From the NCBI GenBank assembly GCA_903853385.1, contig CAINTJ010000115.1, positions 1-37,193 of the forward strand: a stretch of 37,193 bases of DNA, read 5' to 3'. A program made the translations under genes and the position numbers. Positions 25,896 to 33,070 of the stretch are shown here, one piece after another. The notes below the pieces were generated by a model. The model did no database searches. It was not told the origin of the DNA and saw only the letters and a list, made by a program, of their open reading frames with translations. Numbering within the stretch: the first letter of the stretch is position 1; each line of letters opens with the position of its first letter. Source of the stretch: an uncultured Gammaproteobacteria bacterium (GTDB lineage Bacteria; Pseudomonadota; Gammaproteobacteria; Pseudomonadales; Pseudohongiellaceae).

Positions 25896-26591
25896 TCACA
25901 GACCGATGGACTTGAATTCTTTGTAGGCGTGATCCAACCACATCTTCACGCGCTGGCGCTCAAGCAAACCCAGGCCGTTGGCATTGTCAGGATCCTTGTG
26001 CGTCGCTGCCCAGAAACTGTAGCTCTTGCTGTCGATCTTGGTCATGGCCGGTGCGTGCAATTTCTTCAAGGTGATGAATTTTGCACCGGCTGCCAGTGCC
26101 TGCTGCTTGATGCCGGAATTTTCCAGGATCGAAAAGTTGTCATCGCGCAGCTGATTGAGCACCACGATGTAGTGCAGGCGGGTGCCGTATTTATCGAGCA
26201 GTTTGCCCAGCAGATCCACGCTGTCCTTGCCGGAGTCCATGACATTCCAGTAGCAGAGGGTGATGCCCAGCTCGGCGGCCAGCTCCAGCACACCGGATTC
26301 ATCTATCCAGCGTGCAAGCGGCTGGAAGGTTTGCGCAGCCAGATCCACCAGAATGTGATGGTCCGGTTGGCTGGCTGCGGTTTCCACGATGGCATCAAGG
26401 CTTTGGTAGCTGTCGATGACGGTGGCAGAGGCATAGCCCGCGTAATAGCGCAGCAAGGCGCCGTGCGAGCGATCAGTGTCAAAACCGGTAAAGGGCTTGT
26501 CATGGTCGATCAAATATTGTGCCAGCAGGCGCGCCACCACCGATTTGCCAACACCGCCTTTCTCGCCGCCAATCAAATGGATAGTTGCCAT
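25896..26591 (-). CDS. ParA/MinD-type P-loop ATPase
   Basis: A 231-residue cytoplasmic ATPase. The deviant Walker A motif 'GGEKGGVGKSVVARLLAQYL' (residues 8-27) contains the signature lysine of ParA/MinD proteins. 'FTGFDTDRSHGALLRYYAGYA' near 35-55 and 'HILVDLAAQTFQPL' near 99-112 cover switch/Walker B-like regions. GAAGAGG precedes the ATG. The later part ('NVMDSGKDSVDLLGKLLDKYG', 'NQLRDDNFS') resembles a solitary chromosomal subgroup sometimes labelled mobilization protein. There is no ParB or partition site next to it, so plasmid-like segregation is not indicated. The role is unknown; positioning of a neighbouring envelope component is one possibility. Confidence 0.88.
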   Translation of the reverse strand: MATIHLIGGEKGGVGKSVVARLLAQYLIDHDKPFTGFDTDRSHGALLRYYAGYASATVIDSYQSLDAIVETAASQPDHHILVDLAAQTFQPLARWIDESGVLELAAELGITLCYWNVMDSGKDSVDLLGKLLDKYGTRLHYIVVLNQLRDDNFSILENSGIKQQALAAGAKFITLKKLHAPAMTKIDSKSYSFWAATHKDPDNANGLGLLERQRVKMWLDHAYKEFKSIGL

Positions 26592-26632
26592 AATGCCTCT
26601 TCAATAAATATGTGAAGGAAATGGTTTGAGAA

Positions 26633-28195
26633 TTATGCCACCGGCAAATACTCCAGTCCGCTTTGGGTGAGACCGACCAGGTTGATGTGTGCCGCGTTGT
26701 AGCCGGTGTCGGCAGCCATCGCCGCCAGTTTGCCGATGCTGTAAGCGCCGGAGTCCAGCAAGTTGGTATAGAAGGCTTCGGTGGCAGGCGGCGGTGCAGA
26801 GCCAATGACATCGGTATACAGCATGTCCACTATCTGTTTGCTGGTGGCATTGTTGCCCAGTACCAGATTGATGGCCACTGTGAGCAACTGCTCATAACTG
26901 ACCTGGTGGTCGAGCAGGTTGAGGGCTTGGCCAATGTGGCCCTTGTCAGCCAGCCCGGCCGGCCCCAGCACTGCGCCGATGACTTTGGCGGCCATGCCGG
27001 CAGCGCCGCTCAGATCAAAGGCCACACTCTTGTCGGTGAAGTGCAGACGTTCAATGTTCACAAGCGTATCGGTACCATCAGTGCCAGTCAGGTCATTGAC
27101 TTGCAGCGTGCCGCCAGTGAGTGTGAGTTGATAGTTGCTGCGCGCACCGCTGTAGCTGGCCACATCAATACCATCGCCACCGTCCAGCGAGTCGTTGCCG
27201 CCGCTGCCGGTGAGGATGTCGTTGCCAGCGCCGCCCTGTATGCCATCCTTGCCGGCAGTGCCAACCAGCACATCGGCGCCATTGGTGCCGATGATTGAGT
27301 TGATGGCTTCGGTGACGGTAAGGGTGGTCACTGCCGCAGTCGAATTGACAATGCCGTCGTTGACGACATAAGTGAAGCTGTCAGTGCCCAGGTAGTTTTG
27401 CACCGGGGTATATACAAAGCTGCCGTCGTTGTTGAGGCTGAGCGCGCCGTGGGCAGGATTTTGCACAAGGGCATAGCTGAGTGTCTGCGGATCGGGATCA
27501 GTCGCGGCGGGCAACTGGCTGGTGAGCACCGCGTTTTCATTCACGTTGAATTGAGCACTTGCCGCGACCGGCGTGTGGTTGGCTGGTGTTGAGAAACTGT
27601 AGCTGCTGGTGCCGGCATAGGCATTGCCCGCAGCATCCTTGATGGCAGCCGGATCAATTTTCACGGTATAGATCTGGGCCAGCAGTAGATCGTTGGTGGG
27701 GTTGATGACAAGCTGGTTGTTGCTAAGCGTGAGGTTGGCACTGGTGGCGGCAGCAAAGGTCTCGACGGTCTTGCCGGTATTGTCTACCAGGACGATATTG
27801 CCGCTGCCCCTGACAATGGTTTCACTGAAGGTAATGGTGATATTGGAAGCGAGCGGCACATTGGAGGCACTGACCAGCGGACTGAACTGGGTGACAGTGG
27901 GAGCTGTGGTGTCGCCGAAGGCCGTGCTTAGATTCAAGACATCCGAGCCATTGCTGAAAACCAGATATTCCACATTCTTCAGTTTCAGATGATAGGTGGA
28001 GCTGGCGCCGCTGACGGAGTCGACCAGAATGTTGCCGCTGGCACTGTCCAGTTTGATTATGAAGCGGCTGCGCGGCAGCCGGTCAAAGTACAAGGCATCA
28101 ACACCCGCCAGGCCGTCAATCAAGGTGCCGGAAGGATCGCCGAATTCAGGCACGGTCCAGTTATCGTTGCCGGTGGTTGCGCGATAGGTTGCCAT
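26633..28195 (-). CDS. RTX-type exported protein with Ig-like, cadherin-like and DUF4214 domains
   Basis: A 520-residue protein without an N-terminal signal, as in type I secretion substrates. Order: an N-terminal RTX-like segment (about 1-90), a bacterial Ig-like domain ('TAPTVTQFSPLVSASNV...', about 97-203), a cadherin-like repeat ('NVNENAVLTSQLPAATDPDPQTLSYALV...', about 208-297), calcium-binding nonapeptides ('GGAGNDILTG', 'GGNDSLDGGDGID', about 305-345), and a C-terminal DUF4214 region ('SKQIVDMLYTDVIG', about 425-510). GGAG lies 7 bases before the ATG. It is probably a calcium-binding surface or extracellular protein; no type I exporter genes lie in the window. It sits 26 bases after apbE, inside a probable six-gene unit. 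Confidence 0.85.
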   Translation of the reverse strand: MATYRATTGNDNWTVPEFGDPSGTLIDGLAGVDALYFDRLPRSRFIIKLDSASGNILVDSVSGASSTYHLKLKNVEYLVFSNGSDVLNLSTAFGDTTAPTVTQFSPLVSASNVPLASNITITFSETIVRGSGNIVLVDNTGKTVETFAAATSANLTLSNNQLVINPTNDLLLAQIYTVKIDPAAIKDAAGNAYAGTSSYSFSTPANHTPVAASAQFNVNENAVLTSQLPAATDPDPQTLSYALVQNPAHGALSLNNDGSFVYTPVQNYLGTDSFTYVVNDGIVNSTAAVTTLTVTEAINSIIGTNGADVLVGTAGKDGIQGGAGNDILTGSGGNDSLDGGDGIDVASYSGARSNYQLTLTGGTLQVNDLTGTDGTDTLVNIERLHFTDKSVAFDLSGAAGMAAKVIGAVLGPAGLADKGHIGQALNLLDHQVSYEQLLTVAINLVLGNNATSKQIVDMLYTDVIGSAPPPATEAFYTNLLDSGAYSIGKLAAMAADTGYNAAHINLVGLTQSGLEYLPVA

Positions 28196-28221
28196 AGAGT
28201 ATCTCCGTCAATGCTGAAAAT

Positions 28222-29151
28222 TCAGGCCCAGGCCGCAGCAGGGTTTCCGGCTGTATGGGCCTGGTTCTGATAACTGCGACCTTGCTGATCCACTGCCAGA
28301 TAAGGCAGTCCCGAGAGTTGCAAAAATTCCAGTGCCTTGTGCTCCAACAGCATGGCAATGGTGCTGTAGCTGCCGGCCACCAGCGCCAGCGGCGCCAGTA
28401 CGGATACTGATTGCCAGTAACTTGCCGGCAAGCCGGTGTGTGGATTGAGAATATGGCAATAACGTTTGCCATCCACTTCGATGTAGCGCTCATAGTCACC
28501 GCTGGTTGCGAGCGCGCCGCTGGTCAACGCAATGGTGGCCATTACCTCATCCGGTTGGCGCGGGTGCTTGATGCCAATCATCCAGGGCGAGTCATCGGCC
28601 TTGGGCCCCAGCATGCGGAAGTCACCTGCCAGATTGACATAGCCGTGCTGGCAGCCGGCCTCAAGCAAGACCGTGGCGGCACGATCAGCGGCGTATTCCT
28701 TGCCGAAGCCGCCGAAATCCACTTCCATGCCGGGCTTGGTTAAAAGCACGTGGCTGTCTTTGTTGGTAACCAGGTGCCAATCAATCAACTCCAGCAAAGG
28801 CTGCAGTTTTTGGGCAGCAGGAACCACCGCTTCATTGAAATTCCAGGCGCGTCGCAATACGCCGCAGGTGATGTCGAACAAGCCCTGGCTCAGGTTGTAC
28901 AAGGCATTGGCATGCGCAAACAGTTGCAGAGTTTCCTGGTCGCACTCGACCGGCTCGCCACCGGCTTGGTGATTGAGGCGGGACAGCAAGCTGTCGGCGC
29001 GATAGCGTGAATATTTGTGCTCGATGCGCTGGATTTCCTGTTGCGCAGCCAGCATCAGCGGCTGCGCTTGCGCGGCCGACAGGCCGTCCAGCACCAATTC
29101 ACAAGCGCCGCCCAGGGCTTTGAAAGTGAATTTGTGAATGCTGGCGGTCAT
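28222..29151 (-). CDS. apbE: FAD:protein FMN transferase (ApbE family)
   Basis: An ApbE-type enzyme, 309 residues, that covalently attaches FMN from FAD to a threonine or serine of partner proteins. 'HKYSRYRADSLLSRLN' near 45-60, 'VDFGGFGKEYAADRA' near 168-182, 'GYVNLAGDFR' near 193-202, 'TSGALATSGDYERY' near 229-242 and 'HILNPHTGLPA' near 253-263 are the usual FAD- and metal-binding elements. Unlike many ApbE proteins it has no visible signal peptide or lipobox, so it appears to act in the cytoplasm. It starts 9 bases after the DUF3570 gene. No clear flavinylation motif (such as SGAT) was found in neighbouring genes, so its target is unknown. Confidence 0.93.
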   Translation of the reverse strand: MTASIHKFTFKALGGACELVLDGLSAAQAQPLMLAAQQEIQRIEHKYSRYRADSLLSRLNHQAGGEPVECDQETLQLFAHANALYNLSQGLFDITCGVLRRAWNFNEAVVPAAQKLQPLLELIDWHLVTNKDSHVLLTKPGMEVDFGGFGKEYAADRAATVLLEAGCQHGYVNLAGDFRMLGPKADDSPWMIGIKHPRQPDEVMATIALTSGALATSGDYERYIEVDGKRYCHILNPHTGLPASYWQSVSVLAPLALVAGSYSTIAMLLEHKALEFLQLSGLPYLAVDQQGRSYQNQAHTAGNPAAAWA

Positions 29152-29160
29152 GGCATTCGC

Positions 29161-30348
29161 TCAAAAACTGTGGCTGACACCAAACAACAGGCTGCGCGCC
29201 GAAAAGTCTGCCAGACCGGGGCTGCCGCCGCCCAAGGCCCACGATCCTTTCTGTTGGTACTGCTCGAATTTGGCATCCACGCTCCAGTTCCGGGCGAAGG
29301 TTTTTTCCACCTTGATGCCATAGGTGAGCGCGCCAAAGGCAGACAGGCGTTGATCCATTGAAGCCGGCAAGCCATCCAGATAGCGGTTATAGACCACTGA
29401 AATGGGCGCACCCGCGGTATCGGCATCGGCATAAGGATCGTTGGCAACCGGATCGAAATAAAAGCTGGACCGGGTTTGCGAGTAGTAGCGCAGCACCGGC
29501 GTCAGTTGCCAGTTGTGGCCAAGGTTATAGACGTATTCAAATTCAAAGGTGTGGGCCTTGATGTCGAAGCTGTCCTGGTAATAACGATAGGACGCATGCA
29601 GGGTACTGTCGTTGGCGCTGAAAAAATGGTTCCAGCGCAACAGCAGGCTGTCGGCACGGCGCTCATAGGGCCTCAGATCGTAGAGTTTGTACTGGTCGGA
29701 AAAATAGCCGCGGCCCTGCGAATGGCGCAGGGTAATCTGGGCCAGATCTGTTTGCGTCATGACCTGGGTAAGGCCGGCCACCAGATCCAGTGTGCGTTTG
29801 TCCTTGATGCTTCTCAGGAAAATGCTGTTGGGCAAAATTTCATCGGCACTGTAGCTGCCGCCGAATACCAGGGTAGTGTTCTGGTTGTCAGTGGACCACG
29901 AATTCTGCAGCGAATAATTGCGACTGAGATAGTCGTGTTCCTTGCTGTAGGAATAGCCGGCGGTAATGGTGTCACGGTGGAAGTAGCGGGAGACTGATGC
30001 GGAATAGGCATTGCGGGTATCGATAATTTCGGTGAGTCCGGACGTATGGTATTTGGGCGAAGCGCCGGAGATGGCGTCATGCACCACATTGCCGGTCAAG
30101 CTCCATTCTTCGGAAAGCGGCACTACAAATTCAACGGCCTTGGCATCTACCGCTATGCGGTCGGCATCGGGCTGATAATCCTGATAAGACAGCGTTTTGA
30201 GGCTGATCTTGGTGGCGGTTGGCGCTGCTTCCGCCATTACCTGGGAAGAGACCAGCGCGCTGGCACTGGCGAGCAGGGCCAGGGTGCTCAGGTGATAGTG
30301 AGCAGGTGCAGGTCGCATGGTTTTTGCGTTGGTGTCGGGCTTCTTCAT
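29161..30348 (-). CDS. DUF3570 outer-membrane beta-barrel protein
   Basis: A 395-residue exported protein. The signal peptide ends near 'SSQVMA'. The remainder alternates polar and aromatic/hydrophobic residues in beta-strand fashion, with repeated tyrosine-rich strands ('SVSRYFHRDTITAGYSYSKEHDY', 'HASYRYYQDSF', 'WQLTPVLRYYSQTRSSFYF'), and the final residues 'GVSHSF' end in phenylalanine as in outer-membrane barrels. The family is DUF3570, function unknown. I chose the ATG at 30348; a TTG 15 bases upstream is less likely. The gene lies between the DUF4266 lipoprotein and apbE genes, a recurring combination in proteobacteria. Confidence 0.88.
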   Translation of the reverse strand: MKKPDTNAKTMRPAPAHYHLSTLALLASASALVSSQVMAEAAPTATKISLKTLSYQDYQPDADRIAVDAKAVEFVVPLSEEWSLTGNVVHDAISGASPKYHTSGLTEIIDTRNAYSASVSRYFHRDTITAGYSYSKEHDYLSRNYSLQNSWSTDNQNTTLVFGGSYSADEILPNSIFLRSIKDKRTLDLVAGLTQVMTQTDLAQITLRHSQGRGYFSDQYKLYDLRPYERRADSLLLRWNHFFSANDSTLHASYRYYQDSFDIKAHTFEFEYVYNLGHNWQLTPVLRYYSQTRSSFYFDPVANDPYADADTAGAPISVVYNRYLDGLPASMDQRLSAFGALTYGIKVEKTFARNWSVDAKFEQYQQKGSWALGGGSPGLADFSARSLLFGVSHSF

Positions 30349-30399
30349 TGGTTGTCCAGGCAAGGGAGTGCGGGGCGGTGGCTCGGCATTGTGAGGTAA

Positions 30400-30636
30400 T
30401 CAGTTGCAGCCGCAGCCACCACCGCCCACACCGGCCCCGCCGGAGGCTGCTTCCTTGCTGGTATAGGTATGTTCGGAAAATTGCCGGGCGAGGGCATCCT
30501 CATCAAAGACCATCTGGGGTTTGGCCAGATTGCCTTTTTCCCACGGTTGTACTGGTTGCACAAGCGCGCAGCCGGTCATTGTGCTGACAACAATACCCAG
30601 GGCCAGCAAGACGAAATATTCGCGGAGTTTGGTCAT
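30400..30636 (-). CDS. DUF4266 small lipoprotein with C-terminal Cys-Gly-Cys
   Basis: A 78-residue precursor. The signal segment (about 5-20) ends in lipobox 'TMTGC' (Cys23). The conserved 'QPWEKG.LAKP.M' near 29-42 and 'HTYTSKEAASGG' near 56-67 are DUF4266 traits. The last residues form a glycine-rich tail ending Cys75-Gly-Cys77-Asn. Such a tail could bind a metal or take part in thiol chemistry; this is inference. It is the first gene of a set continuing with DUF3570 and apbE, with 51 bases to the next start. The thioredoxin-like gene often found with this set is not adjacent here. No convincing promoter was identified in the 160 bases upstream (30637-30795). Confidence 0.85.
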   Translation of the reverse strand: MTKLREYFVLLALGIVVSTMTGCALVQPVQPWEKGNLAKPQMVFDEDALARQFSEHTYTSKEAASGGAGVGGGGCGCN

Positions 30637-30795
30637 AATGAAAGCAGGTTCCAGTCTGGATCAAGGGTGGATGCTACCCGTCAATTCTTAAGCACGGCTT
30701 AATATGCAGGAAACAAGGCGCCAAGTATGTGAGGCACTCCCGGTTCTTTGATAAAAGTCATGGATTTTCCTCGAGGCCGGCTTTTGTCACGGCCA

Positions 30796-32040
30796 CTAGC
30801 GAAAATAATGACTGACCGCAAACGGAAATTCTGCGGCTGAAAACCGGGTGACATTGGCGAAATGCTGCAGCAAACCGGCAGAGGCCGGCAAATGGGTGGC
30901 GATCAGGGTGGGCAGTGACAAGGCCAGGTCGGCACTGTGGGGCTGGGGCCAGGGCATGGCCTCCAGCAATCCGCTCAGCGGGACTACTTCCAGATTTCTG
31001 GCCAGAATGTACTCGTCCGGCCGTACTGCCATGATCAGATGTTGCGCTTGCAGGAATTCCAGTACTTGCGGCATGGCGGTACTGGTGAAGGGCCATTGCT
31101 CCTTCGTCAATTGCTGCAGATTCAAGCTCGTACCTTGTTCCTGTACCTGCCAGAACCGGTGCAGCAACGCGAGGGCAAGCAAGGTGGGATGCACATTCAT
31201 TTCATGCTGATGGGGCGAAAACAGTGGCAGGCAGCGCACAAGATTGGCCCCGGCCAGAATGATTACCCAGCACAGGTAGAGCCACACCAGGAAAATCGGG
31301 ATCGCCGCAAAGGTGCCATAGACGAATTCATAACTCGCTGTGGCAATGGACAGTGTGAACAACCACTTGGCAGCCGCGAATGACAAGGTCACGCCAACTG
31401 CGCCCGCCAAACCGTGGCGAAGCTCCACTTTGCAATTGGGCACCGCCACATACAGCAAGGTAAACGCCAGTGTGGTGAGTAGCAGCGGGAATAGTTGCAG
31501 CAGCACCGGGTCTGTCCCCAGCTGATCCGATATCTGGGTAAAGCGCTCGAACAAGGCCAGCGAGGTGATGTAAGAGCTGACCGCAAAGCCGGCGCCCAGC
31601 AACAAAGGGCCCAGACTGAGCACGCACCAGTACAGCAGGAACGAGGTAAAGCCTTGGCGGGGCTCTTTCACTGCCCAGATGAAATTGAAGCTGTCTTCAA
31701 TGCTGCGCAGCATCAGCACGGCTGTGACCAACAGCATGCCCGCCCCCACCCAGGTCAGATTCCTGGCCTGACCGGCAAATTTGAGCAGATATATCTGTAA
31801 TTCATTGCTGGTGCTGGGTAACAGCCGGTTGAACAGCAAGGCCTGTATTTGCCCGGCATAGCCCTGGAACGACGGAAACGCCGCCAGAATCGCCATCAGC
31901 AGCGTAAACAGCGGCACCACGGCAAACAGGCTGGTATAGGTCAGTGATTTTGCCACTTCCAGGCCTTGATGATGCATGAAGCTGTGATAAACAAAGTGGA
32001 CAAACCTGGGCAGTGTGCGCGGATGCAGCCAGTGCTTCAT
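30796..32040 (-). CDS. YihY/UPF0761 family inner-membrane protein
   Basis: A 414-residue protein. GGGAG lies 8 bases before the ATG at 32040; a TTG start at 32058 would lie upstream of this site. The first 280 residues hold about six membrane segments and the family pattern 'AKSLTYTSLFAVVPLFTLLMAI' near 35-56, 'SFNFIWAV' near 125, 'YVAVPN' near 200 and 'YGTFAAIPIFLVWLYLCWVIILAGA' near 245-270. The last 130 residues form a soluble, winged-helix-like tail. The family was once called ribonuclease BN in error; its true role is unknown, with suggestions of lipid transport across the envelope for related YhdP/YihY pathways. It follows hslO on the same strand, 36 bases apart. Confidence 0.9.
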   Translation of the reverse strand: MKHWLHPRTLPRFVHFVYHSFMHHQGLEVAKSLTYTSLFAVVPLFTLLMAILAAFPSFQGYAGQIQALLFNRLLPSTSNELQIYLLKFAGQARNLTWVGAGMLLVTAVLMLRSIEDSFNFIWAVKEPRQGFTSFLLYWCVLSLGPLLLGAGFAVSSYITSLALFERFTQISDQLGTDPVLLQLFPLLLTTLAFTLLYVAVPNCKVELRHGLAGAVGVTLSFAAAKWLFTLSIATASYEFVYGTFAAIPIFLVWLYLCWVIILAGANLVRCLPLFSPHQHEMNVHPTLLALALLHRFWQVQEQGTSLNLQQLTKEQWPFTSTAMPQVLEFLQAQHLIMAVRPDEYILARNLEVVPLSGLLEAMPWPQPHSADLALSLPTLIATHLPASAGLLQHFANVTRFSAAEFPFAVSHYFR

Positions 32041-32076
32041 GTATTTCTCCCTCAGCATCTTGCCGGCAAAGTTGCC

Positions 32077-33006
32077 TCAGTGCACCACGCCATCAGGCGG
32101 CATGGCAGCACCCGGTGGCGCAAACAGCAGGCTGACTTCATGGCGATTGAACACAAAGCGCTGCTGGCAGAACTCGCAGTCAACTTCCACCTTGCCCTCG
32201 ACTTGCAGGATGTCTTCCACTTCGGCGAGCCCGAGTGTGATGAGCGTGTTTTCCACTTTCTCGCGCGAGCAGGTGCACGAGAAACGCAGTGGCTTGGGCA
32301 GGTGGACGCTGACTTGTTCTTCGTGAAACAGGCGTGTCAGCAGCTGCGTGGGCGGCAGATTCAATAATTCGGATGCTTCCAGTGTGGCGGCGAGGATGTT
32401 GATGCGGTTCCAGTCTTCCTCGCGGTCCTGCAGTTCAGTCATGGTGTGGTCAGCGCCCTCGGCCACCAGTTGTTCACGGGTAGTGCGCGAATCCGGCAAC
32501 AGCTGCAGGAAGAAGCCGGCGACACAGTCGGGCGTGACAAGCAGCTGGAAGGTGGAGGGCAATTGTTCCGACTGCAGAAAATAGACATTGAGGGCATCGG
32601 CCAGGGTCAGGCCTTCGAGGGCGACGATGCTCTGGTAGCGCTCACCGACGTCCTTGATCACGCTGATCAGGATATGGCCATTGCCAAACACTTCCGCCAA
32701 GGTGCCATCCGGTACCAGCCCTTCCCAGCGGGCGAGGCCGCGCACCTCGCCATTGTGGGTGACTTGCACTACCACTTTGGTGAGCGGCCCGTCGCCTTGC
32801 ACCTGCAAAATCATGTTGCCGTCGTATTTGATGGTGGCGGACAGCAGCACCAGTGCCGCCAGCGCGGCGCCGAGCTGTTTTTGCACATTGGGCGGGTAAT
32901 CGAAGCGATTGAGCACCTCGATCCAGCTGTTATTGAGGTAAACCAGCTCGCCACGGATGTCGAGCTGGTCGAAATTAAAGCGCAGAAGTTGGTCTTGGGC
33001 AGTCAT
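32077..33006 (-). CDS. hslO: Redox-regulated chaperone Hsp33
   Basis: A cytoplasmic holdase activated by oxidation. It has 309 residues; E. coli Hsp33 has 292. The C-terminal zinc-binding redox switch is intact: C244-x-C246 and C277-xx-C280. The N-terminal domain shows 'RGELVYLNNSW' near 18-28 and 'LGAALAALVLLSATIKYDGNMILQVQGDGP' near 45-74, which are typical. It diverges from the helicase gene across 64 bases, so the two may share a promoter region. Confidence 0.97.
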   Translation of the reverse strand: MTAQDQLLRFNFDQLDIRGELVYLNNSWIEVLNRFDYPPNVQKQLGAALAALVLLSATIKYDGNMILQVQGDGPLTKVVVQVTHNGEVRGLARWEGLVPDGTLAEVFGNGHILISVIKDVGERYQSIVALEGLTLADALNVYFLQSEQLPSTFQLLVTPDCVAGFFLQLLPDSRTTREQLVAEGADHTMTELQDREEDWNRINILAATLEASELLNLPPTQLLTRLFHEEQVSVHLPKPLRFSCTCSREKVENTLITLGLAEVEDILQVEGKVEVDCEFCQQRFVFNRHEVSLLFAPPGAAMPPDGVVH

Positions 33007-33070
33007 TGCGCCATTTCACCGCACACACCGGGTCTATACAATAGCGGGTCATCATTGCGAGGTATTCCTC

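Noticed and set aside
30796-32040. Ribonuclease BN
   Set aside because: This is a historic misannotation of YihY-type membrane proteins; no nuclease motif is present.
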